From NCBI RefSeq assembly GCF_900589395.1, contig NZ_UUIS01000001.1, positions 204,459 through 268,458 of the forward strand: a DNA stretch of 64,000 nt. The letters are read 5' to 3'. Positions 47,069-57,270 of the stretch are shown here, one piece after another (positions within the stretch are counted from its first letter, which is position 1; the number at the start of each line of letters is the position of its first letter). The notes beneath the pieces were generated by a model, which did not search any database, had not been told where the DNA came from, and was given only the letters and a program-made list of their open reading frames with translations. The stretch comes from Pseudomonas viridiflava. Its GTDB lineage: Bacteria > Pseudomonadota > Gammaproteobacteria > Pseudomonadales > Pseudomonadaceae. A program made the translations under genes and the position numbers.

Positions 47069-47548
47069 ATGAGCCTGCACATACGCCCCGCCCACCCGGA
47101 CGACGCAGCACAGATCCTGACCTTTATCACTGAACTGGCCGACTATGAAAAGGCCCGGCACGAAGTCATTGCCAGCGTTGCCGACATTGAGCGCACGCTG
47201 TTCGCCCCGCAGGCCAGTGCCCAGGCGCTGATCTGTTCATACAACGATCGGCCCATCGGATTTGCGGTGTACTTTTTCAGTTACTCGACCTGGCTGGGCT
47301 GTAATGGCCTGTACCTGGAAGACCTTTACATCACACCGGAGCATAGAGGCACAGGCGCCGGCAAGCAGATGCTCAAGCACCTGGCCCGACAAGCCTGCGA
47401 CAACGGCTGCGGACGTTTCGAGTGGAGCGTGCTGGACTGGAACGAACCGGCCATCCGCTTCTATGAATCGATCGGCGCGCAGCCGCAGAACGAATGGGTG
47501 CGCTACCGAATGGAAGGCGACGCGCTGAAAGCGTTTGCCGAAAGCTGA
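47069..47548 (+). CDS. GNAT-family N-acetyltransferase (diamine acetyltransferase-like)
   Basis: A 159-residue acetyltransferase: IRPAHPDDAAQILTFITELADYEK at the N terminus, the acetyl-CoA binding loop as YITPEHRGTGAGKQMLKHL and a closing WNEPAIRFYESIGA motif. The pattern is closest to spermidine/diamine acetyltransferases of the SAT group, though the substrate is uncertain. Divergent partner of the LysR gene. Confidence 0.9.
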   Translation: MSLHIRPAHPDDAAQILTFITELADYEKARHEVIASVADIERTLFAPQASAQALICSYNDRPIGFAVYFFSYSTWLGCNGLYLEDLYITPEHRGTGAGKQMLKHLARQACDNGCGRFEWSVLDWNEPAIRFYESIGAQPQNEWVRYRMEGDALKAFAES

Positions 47549-47603
47549 CCTGACGCTGCGTCGATCGAGCTGCCATGCAGGTCGATCGACGAGAATCCTC
47601 TGA

Positions 47604-48305
47604 TCAGAAGTCGTCTTCGACCTGGCCATCCTTGACCTTGAATTCACGGTTCTGCAGGTAGGCATTGCGGATGAAGGTGTACTTGTCGCCAGTGACCAGG
47701 CGCTCGGCCGACAACAGGCTGGCACGGGTGTCGATCAGGTTCACGCCCAGCGCCGTGTTGCGGGTCGGGACATGATCGATGTAGCGGTAAGGCGAAGTGT
47801 AGGTGTCCGGGTAACGGGCCAGGGCATCGCGCACGGTGCTGGGGCCGAACAGCGGCAGCACCACGTACGGACCGCTGCCCACGCCCCAGCGACCCAGGGT
47901 CTGGCCGAAGTCTTCATCGTTGCGCTGCAGGCCCATGTAAGTGCCCACATCGATAAGGCCCAACAGACCGAAAGTCGTGTTGAAGATCAGCCGCGCGCTG
48001 TCGACACCGGCATCGGCCGGCTTGAGTTGCAGCACGTTGTTGGCCAGGTTGCCGACATCGCCGATGTTGTTGAAGAAGTTGTGCACGCCGTCTTCGACGA
48101 ACTGCGGCGCAATGTACTGATAGCCCTGGGCGATCGGCTTGAGGGTGTAGGTGTCGACCACGTCGTTGAAACGGAAGATGGCACGGTTGACACCTTCCCA
48201 CGGGTCATCCTCGGCAGCTTGGACGGCTACAGGGAGCAGTGCAACGCCGACGCACAAGGACAGCCGGGTCAGTCGCTCGATAAAGCCGCTACGCGGTAAG
48301 GGCAT
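47604..48305 (-). CDS. mlaA: MlaA/VacJ outer-membrane phospholipid-transport protein
   Basis: A 233-residue protein of the Mla lipid-asymmetry pathway, which removes phospholipids from the outer leaflet. Start 48305 (MPLPRSGF) gives a signal peptide ending VAVQA-AEDDPW. The mature part has DPWEGVNRAIFRFNDVVDTY, the NNIGDVGNLANNVLQ segment and GSGPYVVLPLFGPST of the donut-shaped fold. Unlike E. coli MlaA there is no lipobox: the only signal-peptide cysteine is followed by more hydrophobic residues. Confidence 0.93.
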   Translation of the reverse strand: MPLPRSGFIERLTRLSLCVGVALLPVAVQAAEDDPWEGVNRAIFRFNDVVDTYTLKPIAQGYQYIAPQFVEDGVHNFFNNIGDVGNLANNVLQLKPADAGVDSARLIFNTTFGLLGLIDVGTYMGLQRNDEDFGQTLGRWGVGSGPYVVLPLFGPSTVRDALARYPDTYTSPYRYIDHVPTRNTALGVNLIDTRASLLSAERLVTGDKYTFIRNAYLQNREFKVKDGQVEDDF

Positions 48306-48485
48306 GACGCAAACTCCTGTCAGAAAGTGATGCCCCGAGCATGAGGCTTCGGGCAAAGGCGAGCAGTATAAAGTGTTCGCAGGCAAATAAGGCAGACCTG
48401 TATAAACACCGCCCCCGTCATTACACATTCATATTTCTGTCATCTCCCGTCGGTAGCGTGCATCAGTATTTCAGAGATAGTCATC

Positions 48486-49106
48486 ATGCTCGCACCGGTT
48501 GCCACACCCCTGCCGGCGTTTTCTGCCCTGCTGTTCGGCCTCAGCGGCTGCCTGGTGGATTTTGGCGCACAGGCCGGCGCCGCCAGCAAAGGCCCTGCCC
48601 CAGCCCTGGACACCCACGCACAACTGACGCCGGGCGCACTTGAAAACCTGCAAAGCCTGCGCCAGCAAGGCATTCCCTGCGCCTGGCTGGATGAACTGCC
48701 CGACCCGCTCAGCCAGGCCCTGTCTGCCCCGCTGGGCAACCTGATTACCGCCACCGCACGCAGCCAGGTACGCTGGCCGGCGCCGGATGCCTGCTGGCTG
48801 GCGCTGATGGCGCTCAAGGTCAATCAGCTCGAAGGCTGTGTGCTGGTCAGTGGCGAGCCGCGCCTGCTGCGCTCCGGCCTCAATGCCGGGCTGTGGACTA
48901 TTGGCCTGGCGTCTTGCGGCTCGCTGTGCGGCCTGTCGCCCACGCAATGGCAGGCCCTGGAAAGCATCGAGCGCGAACGCCTGCGGGCCCAGGCCACGCT
49001 GCAGCTGTATGCATTGGGAACCCATTCGGTCATTGACCACTTGGGCGAACTGGAATCGTGCCTGGCCGACATCAGCCTGCGGCGCAGCAAAGGCGAAAAA
49101 CCCTGA
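48486..49106 (+). CDS. Degenerate HAD-family (phosphonatase-like) protein
   Basis: A 206-residue protein resembling phosphonoacetaldehyde hydrolase-type HAD proteins (LLFGLSGCLVDFGAQA at residues 15-30). The catalytic Asp of motif I is replaced by Gly (FGLSG instead of FDWAG-like), motif II around GCVLVSGEP and the later acidic motif are weak, so phosphatase activity is doubtful. An equivalent gene near mlaA occurs in other Pseudomonas. It might be a pseudo-enzyme or binding protein. Confidence 0.7.
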   Translation: MLAPVATPLPAFSALLFGLSGCLVDFGAQAGAASKGPAPALDTHAQLTPGALENLQSLRQQGIPCAWLDELPDPLSQALSAPLGNLITATARSQVRWPAPDACWLALMALKVNQLEGCVLVSGEPRLLRSGLNAGLWTIGLASCGSLCGLSPTQWQALESIERERLRAQATLQLYALGTHSVIDHLGELESCLADISLRRSKGEKP

Positions 49107-49215
49107 CGGTGGTCAGCGGCACAAAGACGGGCAATGGATTAGTCTTACAGGCATCACGGACCTTTCGTCTGACGGCGCAGTCCATGACTCAGACTTATCG
49201 ATCAAGGAGCACCGT

Positions 49216-49485
49216 ATGCCTGCCCGCGAACTGCAAGAACAGCTCAATACCCTGCGCGAGCAACTGGAGCAGAATCCGCCACTGTTGCAGGAAGAACGTG
49301 ACCGCATGCACGAACTCATGCAACAAATCGAAACAAAAATCGAGTTGGAAAACCTGACACAGGAGCAAGACTCCAGCCTGTCGGACAACGTCAACCTCGC
49401 CGTCGAGCGTTTCGAGGTCGAGCATCCCGGCGTGGCCGCCACCCTGCGCAACATCATGAATACCCTGGGCAGCATGGGCATCTGA
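49216..49485 (+). CDS. DUF4404-type small coiled-coil protein
   Basis: An 89-residue acidic, helical protein with heptad-like content (LQEQLNTLREQLEQNPPLLQEERDRMHELMQQIETKI) and a conserved C-terminal HPGVAATLRNIMNTLGSMGI. Resembles the DUF4404 family; the function is not known. ATG 49216 is preceded by an AAGGAGC site, decisive against the longer open frame. It follows the HAD-like gene by 109 nt. Confidence 0.75.
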   Translation: MPARELQEQLNTLREQLEQNPPLLQEERDRMHELMQQIETKIELENLTQEQDSSLSDNVNLAVERFEVEHPGVAATLRNIMNTLGSMGI

Positions 49486-49503
49486 AAACCTGGCGCCCGG
49501 ATA

Positions 49504-49535
49504 CGAAAAAGCCCGTCATTCGACGGGCTTTTTCG
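49504..49535. terminator. Bidirectional terminator between the DUF4404 gene and queF
   Basis: CGAAAAAGCCCGTC and GACGGGCTTTTTCG form a perfect 14-bp stem with a four-base loop (ATTC); A- and T-runs on the two sides fit termination of both converging genes. Confidence 0.93.
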
Positions 49536-49545
49536 TGCAACCGGC

Positions 49546-50376
49546 TTATTGCCGCGCCAGACGACCGTTATCCACCGATACCGCCTCGGTACTGCGATAA
49601 GGGTTGATGTCCAGCCCGCCACGGCGCACATAGCGGGCATACACGGTCAGTGACTGCGGCTTGAGCAGGCGTTGCAGGTCGAGAAAGATGCGCTCCACGC
49701 ACTGCTCATGAAAATCCGAATGTTGGCGGAAGCTGACGATGTAGGCCAGCAGGCTAGCGTGATCCAGCGCCGCGCCACGGTACTGGACCACCACGCTGCC
49801 CCAGTCGGGCTGGCTGGTCACCGGGCAATTGGACTTGAGCAAATGCGTGTGCAGGCTTTCTTCGACCACGCGTGATGCATCGCAGCGCAGCCAGTCAGGA
49901 CGCGGATGGTCGTAGCTGCTGATTTCGATGTCCAGCTCATCGATGCAGGTACCCGGCAAGCCGGCCACGCCCTGCGCCTGAACCTCATCCAGACTGCGAA
50001 TGACCACGCCCACCGGCTTGCCGGCGGCGCCCGACAGGTCGGTCACCAGCACTTGCTGCAGTTGCTGGCGATCGGTGAACACGCTCTGGTTCAGGGAGTT
50101 GAGGTACAGCTTGAACGACTTCGACTCAATGATGTTCGGCGAGTCCGCCGGAACGCTGAACTCGGCGATGGCCACCACCGGCTTGCCCGAGGGCAGCAGC
50201 CAGGACAACTCGTAGCAGTTCCAGACATCCACTCCCTGGTACGGCAAGGTCTGCGCGGTCAGCCCCAGTTCGGCCCATTTCGCAGTGCGCGGAATCGGGA
50301 ACAGCAGCGAAGGCGTGTAGGTGCAAATGTACTCACTGGACTTGCCCAGTGGCGAGTGTTCGGCGGCGGGGTGCAT
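49546..50376 (-). CDS. queF: NADPH-dependent 7-cyano-7-deazaguanine reductase
   Basis: A 276-residue long-form (YqcD-type) QueF that reduces preQ0 to preQ1 in queuosine synthesis. It opens [21 protein letters not shown]; the active-site cysteine is in [14 protein letters not shown], and the NADPH/substrate motif E(S/T)[12 protein letters not shown] is present. Last residues ([12 protein letters not shown]) are typical. Convergent with the DUF4404 gene, with the terminator between. Confidence 0.96.
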   Translation of the reverse strand: MHPAAEHSPLGKSSEYICTYTPSLLFPIPRTAKWAELGLTAQTLPYQGVDVWNCYELSWLLPSGKPVVAIAEFSVPADSPNIIESKSFKLYLNSLNQSVFTDRQQLQQVLVTDLSGAAGKPVGVVIRSLDEVQAQGVAGLPGTCIDELDIEISSYDHPRPDWLRCDASRVVEESLHTHLLKSNCPVTSQPDWGSVVVQYRGAALDHASLLAYIVSFRQHSDFHEQCVERIFLDLQRLLKPQSLTVYARYVRRGGLDINPYRSTEAVSVDNGRLARQ

Positions 50377-50530
50377 GGTGATACCTGGACGTCAAGAATG
50401 AACCGGGCAAGTCTAGCGGGTTTGCGTGGCGCTTTCAGCCCACACTGATCAGCATTACAACCTTGTCAGCTTGCGCCGTTGCCCACCGCAACGCGCTATA
50501 AAGCTGTTTTGCGACCCACACGAGCCTGCG

Positions 50531-51208
50531 ATGAAATTACTGATCGTCGAAGATCAACCCAAGACCGGCCACTACCTTTACCAGGGCCTGAGCGAGGCCG
50601 GGTTCGACGCCGAATGGGTCAACGACGGGCATGCCGGCCTGCAACGGGCGTTGAGCGGTGAGCATGCCCTGCTGATTCTCGATGTGATGCTGCCCGGCGT
50701 GGAGGGCTGGCAGATTCTTGAGCAGGTGCGCCGCGCAGGCTTGCAGACCCCGGCGCTGTTTCTCACCGCTCGCGACGCCATCGAAGACCGCGTGCATGGC
50801 CTGGAACTGGGCGCCGACGATTACCTGGTCAAGCCGTTTGCCTTTGCCGAATTGCTCGCTCGGGTGCGTACCCTGCTGCGGCGCCGCAGCGTGCCAGCCG
50901 ATACCCGCTTGCAGCTGGGTGAGCTGCAGCTGGACTTGCTGCAACGCAAGGTCGAGCGCGCCGGCCAGCGGCTGGACCTGACCGTCAAGGAGTTTGCCCT
51001 GCTGGAACTGCTGTTGCGCCGCCAGGGCGAAGTGCTGCCCAAGTCATTGATTGCCGCGCAGGTCTGGGACATGCATTTCGACAGCGACACCAATATCATC
51101 GAAGTCGCGATCCGCCGCTTGCGCATGAAAGTCGACGATGATTTTGCGGTCAAGCTGATCCATACCGTGCGCGGCCTGGGCTATGTGTTGCAGGAGCAGG
51201 CACCATGA
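50531..51208 (+). CDS. OmpR-family response regulator (heavy-metal type)
   Basis: A 225-residue regulator with a receiver domain (acidic VEDQ, phospho-Asp in [10 protein letters not shown] about residue 51, Lys in YLVKPFAF) and an OmpR/PhoB winged-helix DNA-binding domain with [16 protein letters not shown] and [18 protein letters not shown]. Similar to CopR/IrlR/CzcR. Start 50531 ([10 protein letters not shown]) is preferred over 50426. Its stop overlaps the kinase start. No metal-resistance gene is nearby, so the stimulus is open. Confidence 0.92.
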   Translation: MKLLIVEDQPKTGHYLYQGLSEAGFDAEWVNDGHAGLQRALSGEHALLILDVMLPGVEGWQILEQVRRAGLQTPALFLTARDAIEDRVHGLELGADDYLVKPFAFAELLARVRTLLRRRSVPADTRLQLGELQLDLLQRKVERAGQRLDLTVKEFALLELLLRRQGEVLPKSLIAAQVWDMHFDSDTNIIEVAIRRLRMKVDDDFAVKLIHTVRGLGYVLQEQAP

Positions 51209-52542
51209 GGTTGTCGCTGCGCAGCCGGTTGGCGCTGCTGTTCGCCGGCTGCACGGCCGGCGTCTCGCTGATGGCCGGCCTGTTGTTCAGCCAGGCCAGT
51301 GCCCGCCATTTTGTCGAGCTTGATCAACAGCTGTTCGACGCCCAGGTGGCCAGCCTGCGCAACGGCCTGCAGGGCGTGGACAACCTGTCGGCGTTCAAGG
51401 CACGCCAGGCGCTGCTGGGCAGAACCAGCCACTCGGCCGACATGACGCTGCGCCTGCGCGATGCACACGGTCAGCCGTGGCTGGACACCGCCCCTGCCCT
51501 GCCCGACGCGCTGGGCATTGCCGGCCTGCATACATTCAGCAATGCCCAGGGCGCTTACCGGGTTTTCACGACCGCCCTGCACCCCGGCCAACCGGACTCG
51601 CCCATCCTGACCCTGGTCCTGGACATCACCCACCACCAGCACTTCCTGCAGCGCATGCAACACCTGATCTGGCTGACAGTCGGTCTGTGCGCGCTGGTCA
51701 CCGCCCTGCTCGGTGCCTGGGCCGCACGCAGCGGCTTGCGGCCCTTGCAGCGCATGAGCACGGTGGCCGCCGGCGTCTCGGCCAGTTCGCTGACCACCCG
51801 CTTGCCCGAACACGAGATGCCCGCCGAACTGGCCGAACTGACCCGCGCCTTCAATGCCATGCTCACCCGCCTGGACGAAGGCTTTCAGCGGCTGTCGGCA
51901 TTCAGTGCCGACATCGCCCATGAGCTGCGCACGCCGCTGTCCAACCTGCTGACCCAGACCCAGGTCACCCTGACGCGGCCACGCACACTGGAGCAGTACC
52001 GCGAGGCGTTGCTGGGCAACCTTGAAGAGCTGCAAAGCCTGGCACAGATGATCAACGACATGCTGTTGCTGGCCAAGGCCGAACAGGGCCTGCTGGCCCC
52101 CGCCCATGCCTGCCTCAATCTTGAAGAGGAGGTCGACGCGGTGCTGGAGTACTTCATGCCCCTGGCCGAAGACGCTGGCATCAGCCTGTGCCGCGAAGGC
52201 CAGGCAACCGCACGCGCAGACCGGGCACTGCTGCGCCGAGTGTTGTCCAACCTGCTGGACAATGCCGTGCGCTACACCCCGACCGGCGGCCAGGTGCGCG
52301 TCACGTTGCAGGCCGTGGCCGCTGGCGTGGAGCTGAGCGTAGAAAACCCGGGCCGGACCCTTGACCCGGCGGTGCTGCCACGCCTGTTCGACCGTTTCTA
52401 TCGGGTCGACCCAGCGCGGCCCGACAGCCAGGCCCACGCAGGGCTTGGGCTGGCGATCAGCCGCTCGATCATCCAGGCCCACGGCGGCACGATTCACAGC
52501 GAGTCGGCTGAGGGGCTGACCCGCTTCGTGATTCGACTCTGA
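51205..52542 (+). CDS. Heavy-metal-type sensor histidine kinase
   Basis: A 445-residue inner-membrane kinase. TM1 about residues 10-30, a periplasmic domain to about 145, TM2 about 155-177, HAMP, HisKA with phospho-His in [20 protein letters not shown] (about residue 240) and HATPase_c with [11 protein letters not shown] and [10 protein letters not shown]. The spacing and H-box ([12 protein letters not shown]) fit the CusS/IrlS group. The ATG lies within the stop region of the regulator gene (ATGA). Convergent with lolE. Confidence 0.92.
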   Translation: MRLSLRSRLALLFAGCTAGVSLMAGLLFSQASARHFVELDQQLFDAQVASLRNGLQGVDNLSAFKARQALLGRTSHSADMTLRLRDAHGQPWLDTAPALPDALGIAGLHTFSNAQGAYRVFTTALHPGQPDSPILTLVLDITHHQHFLQRMQHLIWLTVGLCALVTALLGAWAARSGLRPLQRMSTVAAGVSASSLTTRLPEHEMPAELAELTRAFNAMLTRLDEGFQRLSAFSADIAHELRTPLSNLLTQTQVTLTRPRTLEQYREALLGNLEELQSLAQMINDMLLLAKAEQGLLAPAHACLNLEEEVDAVLEYFMPLAEDAGISLCREGQATARADRALLRRVLSNLLDNAVRYTPTGGQVRVTLQAVAAGVELSVENPGRTLDPAVLPRLFDRFYRVDPARPDSQAHAGLGLAISRSIIQAHGGTIHSESAEGLTRFVIRL

Positions 52543-52546
52543 CAGC

Positions 52547-53791
52547 CTACTCGTAGCGCAAGGCGTGCGCCGGCTCGATCTTGGCGGCGCGCCAGGCCGG
52601 GTAGATGGTCGCCAGGAAGCTCAGGACAAAACCGGCCCCGCAGATCAGCAGCACGTCGCCGCCTTGCAGTTCAGAAGGCAGGTTGCTGATGAAATACACG
52701 TCGGCACTGAACACATGCTGGCCACTGACCCGTTCGAACCAGCCGACCAGCGCACTGACATTCAGCGCAGCAATCACCCCGAGCACCCCGCCGATCAGGG
52801 TGCCGACCACACCGATCAGCGAGCCCTGGACGATGAAGATGCCCATGATCTGCCGGGGCGTGGCACCGATGGTACGCAGAATGGCGATGTCGGCTCCCTT
52901 GTCGTTGACCACCATGATCAACGTGGCAATGATGTTGAACGCCGCCACCGCCACGATCATCAGCAACAACAGGCCGATCATGGTCTTTTCCATTTTCATG
53001 GCGCTGAACAGACTGCCCTGGGTGTGGGTCCAGTCGTCGGCGCGGTAACCCTGGCCCAAAGCCTTGGCGATGTCGGTCGAGACTTTCGGGGCCTGGTACA
53101 GGTCTTTCAGCGCCAGGCGCACGCCTTGCACCTGGCCGGGCTGCCAGCGCTGCATCTGCCCGGCGTCGGCGATGTGCATCAGCGCCATGGAGCCGTCCAG
53201 CTCGGCACCGACCTTGAACAGCCCGACCACGGTCAGGCGTTGCAGGCGCGGCGTGATACCACCTGGGGCGTTGCTGATTTCCGGCACGATCAGCGTCAGC
53301 GCGTCGCCGACATTGACCCGGAAACGGCGGGCGGTCATCTCGCCCAGCACCACACCGAACTCACCGGGCTTGAGGCCATCGAGGCTGCCGCGGGTGATGT
53401 GTTGCGTCACGATGGACACTTGATGCTCACGAGCAGGATCGATACCGCTGACCTGGATCGGCTGCATCAGGCCGCGGTAGGACAGCATGCCTTCCATTTC
53501 GGTCAGCGGCGCGGCGGCCACCACCTCCGGGTTGCGCAAGGCGGCGTCGGCCGTGGCCTGCCAGTCATCCAGCGGCTTGACGCCGAGGATCGCCGCATGC
53601 GGCACCATACCGAGGATGCGCGAGCTCATTTCACGCTGGAAGCCGTTCATCACCGACAGCACCACGATCATGGCCAGCACACCGAGGGCCAGGCCGATCA
53701 TCGAGGTCATGGAGATGAACGAGATAAAGTTCTTGCGGCGCTTGGCCCGGGTGTAACGGGCGCCGATGAAGATGGATAAGGGTCGGAACAT
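52547..53791 (-). CDS. lolE: Lipoprotein-releasing ABC transporter permease (LolE-like)
   Basis: A 414-residue FtsX/LolE-type permease of the inner membrane that helps extract lipoproteins for transfer to LolA. TM1 about residues 25-50 ([22 protein letters not shown]), a large periplasmic domain, then three C-terminal helices. It begins [19 protein letters not shown], nearly the same as the LolC paralogue upstream. Start 53791 is used; the frame is open further upstream. Which paralogue is LolC and which LolE follows gene order convention. Confidence 0.88.
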   Translation of the reverse strand: MFRPLSIFIGARYTRAKRRKNFISFISMTSMIGLALGVLAMIVVLSVMNGFQREMSSRILGMVPHAAILGVKPLDDWQATADAALRNPEVVAAAPLTEMEGMLSYRGLMQPIQVSGIDPAREHQVSIVTQHITRGSLDGLKPGEFGVVLGEMTARRFRVNVGDALTLIVPEISNAPGGITPRLQRLTVVGLFKVGAELDGSMALMHIADAGQMQRWQPGQVQGVRLALKDLYQAPKVSTDIAKALGQGYRADDWTHTQGSLFSAMKMEKTMIGLLLLMIVAVAAFNIIATLIMVVNDKGADIAILRTIGATPRQIMGIFIVQGSLIGVVGTLIGGVLGVIAALNVSALVGWFERVSGQHVFSADVYFISNLPSELQGGDVLLICGAGFVLSFLATIYPAWRAAKIEPAHALRYE

Positions 53792-53854
53792 TCGCAGGGC
53801 ACCTTGGCAATGAGTTCGGCCCGGCACGCCGTCAGGGGCGCCGGGCCGGGTGAA

Positions 53855-54538
53855 TCAGACAGCGACTAGGTGGCCGTCTTCCAGGCGCAGGATACGGTCC
53901 ATCTGCCTGGCCAGATTCAGGTCGTGGGTGACCACCAGAAACGCCGTGCGCGAGGCTGTGCTCAGCTCGCGCATCAGGTCCTGGATGCCCTGTGCCGTGT
54001 GGTGGTCGAGGTTGCCGGTAGGCTCGTCGAGCATCACCAGCCCCGGCTCGTTCACCAGCGCCCGGGCAATGGCGACACGTTGACGCTCGCCACCGGACAG
54101 CTCGGCCGGCTTGTGCGCCAGCCGATGGCCCAGGCCGACCCGCTCCAGCAGCGCCGTGGCCCGTTTGCGCGCCTCGGGGATGGCCGTCTTGCCGATCAGC
54201 AGCGGCATGCAGACGTTTTCCAGCGCAGTGAACTCGGGCAACAGGTGGTGGAACTGGTACACGAACCCCAGCGCCCGGTTGCGTAACAGGCCACGGGCCT
54301 TCTCGTTCAGGGCCGACAACTGCTCGCCGGCCAGCCACACGCTGCCCTCGGACGGCGTATCCAGGCCACCTAGCAGGTTGAGCAAAGTACTTTTGCCAGA
54401 ACCGGAACTGCCGACGATCGCCACCCGCTCGCCGGGAAACAACTCCAGTTGCAGGTTGGACAGCACCACCACCGACTCAGGGCCCTCCTCGTAGGATTTA
54501 CCCAGGTTGCGGCAACTCAATACGGCTTTCTCAGACAT
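53855..54538 (-). CDS. lolD: Lipoprotein-releasing ABC ATPase
   Basis: A 227-residue ABC ATPase: Walker [20 protein letters not shown] near residue 43, Q-loop [17 protein letters not shown] (typical of the LolD/MacB group), signature [16 protein letters not shown] and Walker [14 protein letters not shown]. Start 54538 ([11 protein letters not shown]) equals the usual length; an in-frame ATG at 54553 overlaps the lolC stop. It lies between the two permease genes, forming the LolCDE complex. Confidence 0.95.
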   Translation of the reverse strand: MSEKAVLSCRNLGKSYEEGPESVVVLSNLQLELFPGERVAIVGSSGSGKSTLLNLLGGLDTPSEGSVWLAGEQLSALNEKARGLLRNRALGFVYQFHHLLPEFTALENVCMPLLIGKTAIPEARKRATALLERVGLGHRLAHKPAELSGGERQRVAIARALVNEPGLVMLDEPTGNLDHHTAQGIQDLMRELSTASRTAFLVVTHDLNLARQMDRILRLEDGHLVAV

Positions 54539-54545
54539 GCCCGAC

Positions 54546-55796
54546 TCACTCATAACGTAACGCCTCTGCCGGCTGGGTACGCGCTGCGCGCCAGGCCGGA
54601 TACAGGGTGGCGAAGAAACTCAGGACCAATGCGGCACCGCAGACCTGGAACACGTCCTGGGCCATCAACTGCGAAGGCAGGTAATCGATGAAGTAGACAT
54701 CCGCATTGAGAAACTTGTGGCCGATCAGGCCTTCGAGGGCGGCGATGGCGCGGCTGACATTGAGCGCGGCCAGGATGCCGACACCCGCGCCGATCAGGGT
54801 GCCGACCACACCGATCACCGTGCCCTGGACCATGAAGATCGCCATGATCTGCCCGGGCGTGGAGCCCAGGGTGCGCAGGATGGCGATGTCGCCCTTCTTG
54901 TCGTTGACCACCATCACCAGCGTGGAAATGATGTTGAACGCCGCCACCGCCACGATCAGCAACAGCAGCAGGCCGATCATGGATTTCTCCATGCGGATGG
55001 CCTGGTACAGGTTGCCGTGGGTGCGCATCCAGTCGCGCGACCAGTAGTGGTCGCTGCCCAGTTGCTGGGCAATCTCCCAGGACACCTTCGGTGCCTGGAA
55101 AAGGTCGTCGAACTTCAGGCGCAGGCCCTGGACCTGATCGGGCTGCCAGCGGCGCAGGCGACCCAGGTCTTCGATATTGGTCAGGCCCAGGTAGCCATCG
55201 ATCTCGCCGGCGCCGACATGGAAGATGCCCACCACGGTAAAACGCTTCATGCGCGGAAACATGCCAGCCGGGGTCACGGCCACTTCCGGGGCCACGAAGG
55301 TCAGCTTGTCGCCCACGGCAACGCCCAGCCTGGCGGCAGCCTTGTCGCCGATCATGATGCCGAACTCACCCGGCGCCAGCGCGCTCAGAGCGCCTTGGCG
55401 AATGAATTGATCGATGATCGAAACCTTGGGTTCCTGGGCCGGGTCAATACCATTGAGCAAGACCTTCTGCACCGTGCCGGCGTGGCTGAGCAGGCCCTGC
55501 ATCTGGGTGAACGGCGCCACGGCGACAACCCCGGTGTGAGCGCCGACCTTGCCCGCCAGGGCCGGCCAGTCGCGAATCGGCTCATCGGATTCGAGGGTGG
55601 CGTGAGGCACCATGCCCAACACCCGGGTGCGCATCTCATGATCGAAACCGTTCATGACCGACAGCACCACGATCATCACCACCACGCCAAGCGCCAGGCC
55701 AATGATCGAGGTCAGGGAAATGAAGGAGACAAAATGATTACGTCGCTTGGCACGGGTATAACGCGTGCCGATGAATGCAAAAAGAGGTCTGAACAT
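54546..55796 (-). CDS. lolC: Lipoprotein-releasing ABC transporter permease (LolC-like)
   Basis: A 416-residue permease, paralogous to the one at 52547 and starting [25 protein letters not shown], then TM1 ([22 protein letters not shown]), a periplasmic domain and three C-terminal TM helices. Start 55796 is used. First gene of lolC-lolD-lolE; the LolD start lies 7 nt past the lolC stop. Divergent from the PilZ-like gene at 55898. Confidence 0.88.
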   Translation of the reverse strand: MFRPLFAFIGTRYTRAKRRNHFVSFISLTSIIGLALGVVVMIVVLSVMNGFDHEMRTRVLGMVPHATLESDEPIRDWPALAGKVGAHTGVVAVAPFTQMQGLLSHAGTVQKVLLNGIDPAQEPKVSIIDQFIRQGALSALAPGEFGIMIGDKAAARLGVAVGDKLTFVAPEVAVTPAGMFPRMKRFTVVGIFHVGAGEIDGYLGLTNIEDLGRLRRWQPDQVQGLRLKFDDLFQAPKVSWEIAQQLGSDHYWSRDWMRTHGNLYQAIRMEKSMIGLLLLLIVAVAAFNIISTLVMVVNDKKGDIAILRTLGSTPGQIMAIFMVQGTVIGVVGTLIGAGVGILAALNVSRAIAALEGLIGHKFLNADVYFIDYLPSQLMAQDVFQVCGAALVLSFFATLYPAWRAARTQPAEALRYE

Positions 55797-55897
55797 GTAA
55801 GGAATTGTTCGCAGGAATGGGACATCCGTGTGGCGGGCCGAAACGCTCGGCCTTACACTCGAAGCTCTCTGACCATAGCCGTTAGCACGGGTTCGCC

Positions 55898-56476
55898 ATG
55901 TCGACACTAGATGAAGAAAGACGCCGCGAATACTACCGTATCGAGGACAGCGTCGCACTGGAAATTAACCCTCTGACCGAGGCTGCCAGCTGCGCCATGC
56001 CCCGCATCACGGCGTTATTCGAACTGCTCAGCGAACTGCACGTCAGCGAGTTCGAGTCCCAGCATCTGCTGCGCCAGCTCGACGAGCGCGACCGGGTGCT
56101 CAACAGCTTTCTCAAGACCCTCAGCAAGCGCATCGACCTGCTCGGTCAGGTCGTGGCACACACCGCGCTGGGCGAACTGGGCACGCCGCAGCCGGTGTTG
56201 CTGTCGGAGGCCGGCGTGCAGTTTCAGACCCATCAGCCCTATGCCGTGGACGCGCACTTGTCGATCAAGATGGTATTAATGCCACAAGCAGCCGGCATGA
56301 TGCTGGTGGCCCGGGTCATGAGCTGTGAAGCCCGGGAAGGCGGCGATTACGAAATCGATACAGAATTTGTCGAACTGCCCGATGCCCAGCGACAATTGCT
56401 GGCCCGACACGTCTTGCAGCGCCAGGCCCAACAGCGCCGCCAGGCCCTGGAGCAGGCGGAGCCGCCGCAATCCTGA
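55898..56476 (+). CDS. PilZ-domain protein with a degenerate D-x-S-x-x-G motif
   Basis: A 192-residue protein. An R-x-x-x-R-like element lies in RRREYYRIEDSVALEI (residues 8-22); the second c-di-GMP element reads LLSEAGVQF, i.e. S-x-x-G is kept but the Asp before it is Leu. In between are helices (LFELLSELHVSEFESQHLLRQLDERD) and at the end a Gln/Arg-rich helix. C-di-GMP binding is possible but less certain than for the protein at 45745. Divergent from lolC; followed by the GDPD gene. Confidence 0.75.
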   Translation: MSTLDEERRREYYRIEDSVALEINPLTEAASCAMPRITALFELLSELHVSEFESQHLLRQLDERDRVLNSFLKTLSKRIDLLGQVVAHTALGELGTPQPVLLSEAGVQFQTHQPYAVDAHLSIKMVLMPQAAGMMLVARVMSCEAREGGDYEIDTEFVELPDAQRQLLARHVLQRQAQQRRQALEQAEPPQS

Positions 56477-56505
56477 GCCGTTCGGTTCAAACCCAAGGAG
56501 TATTT

Positions 56506-57228
56506 GTGACCCTGATCTACGGCCATCGCGGCGCCAAAGGCGAAGCACCGGAAAACACCCTGACCAGCTTCCAGCACTGCCTGCAGCAAGGCGTGCGCCG
56601 CTGCGAGCTGGACCTGCACCTGTCGCGCGACGGCGAGCTGATGGTCATCCACGACCCGACCCTCAAGCGCACCACCCAGCGCGGCGGCAAGGTCAACGAG
56701 CACCTGGCAAGCGACCTGCAAACCTATGACGCCCGCCACGGCGGACCGGGCTGGGCGCAACCCTGCCCCATCCCGCGCCTGGAGACCCTGTTCGAGCAGT
56801 GCGATTTCGAGCACTGGCAACTGGAGGTCAAGAGTGCCTCACGCACGCGCGCCGCCAATACGGTGCTGGCGATCCGCGAACTGGTGCAGCGTCATGGCTT
56901 GCTGGACAAGGTGACCATCACGTCAAGTTCGCGCGAAGTGCTGCGCGCCGCACTGGAACTGACGCCGGACATCTCCCGCGGGCTGGTGGCCGAGTACGCC
57001 TGGCTGGACCCGCTGAAGGTCGCACAGGGCTATGGCTGCGAGATTCTGGCGTTGAACTGGACGCTGTGCACGCCCGAGCGCCTGCAAAAAGCGCAGCGCC
57101 AGGGGTTGCACGTGTCGGTGTGGACGGTCAACGAGCCGGCGCTGATGCGCCGGCTCGCCGACTTCGGCGTTGACAGCCTGATTACAGACTTTCCCGGTTT
57201 GGCCAACGCCACCCTCGGGAATCGCTGA
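56506..57228 (+). CDS. Glycerophosphodiester phosphodiesterase
   Basis: A 240-residue GDPD-family hydrolase that cleaves glycerophosphodiesters to glycerol 3-phosphate and an alcohol. Motif IYGHRGAKGEAPENTLTSF near the N terminus gives His and Glu of the active site; CELDLHLSRDGELMVIHDPTLKRTT gives the metal ligands and second catalytic His. Start is GTG at 56506, set by AAGGAG at 56494-56499. No signal peptide, so cytoplasmic. It follows the PilZ-like gene by 29 nt and is probably co-transcribed. Confidence 0.93.
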   Translation: MTLIYGHRGAKGEAPENTLTSFQHCLQQGVRRCELDLHLSRDGELMVIHDPTLKRTTQRGGKVNEHLASDLQTYDARHGGPGWAQPCPIPRLETLFEQCDFEHWQLEVKSASRTRAANTVLAIRELVQRHGLLDKVTITSSSREVLRAALELTPDISRGLVAEYAWLDPLKVAQGYGCEILALNWTLCTPERLQKAQRQGLHVSVWTVNEPALMRRLADFGVDSLITDFPGLANATLGNR

Positions 57229-57238
57229 ATCCGGTTTC

Positions 57239-57265
57239 TCCGGCCGGCTCAGGCCACCGGCCGGA
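57239..57265. terminator. Hairpin between the GDPD gene and sthA
   Basis: TCCGGCCGG (57239-57247) pairs perfectly with CCGGCCGGA (57257-57265) around nine bases, between two converging stop codons. It lacks a clear T run on either strand, so termination is likely but not certain. Confidence 0.55.
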
Positions 57266-57270
57266 GCCGC

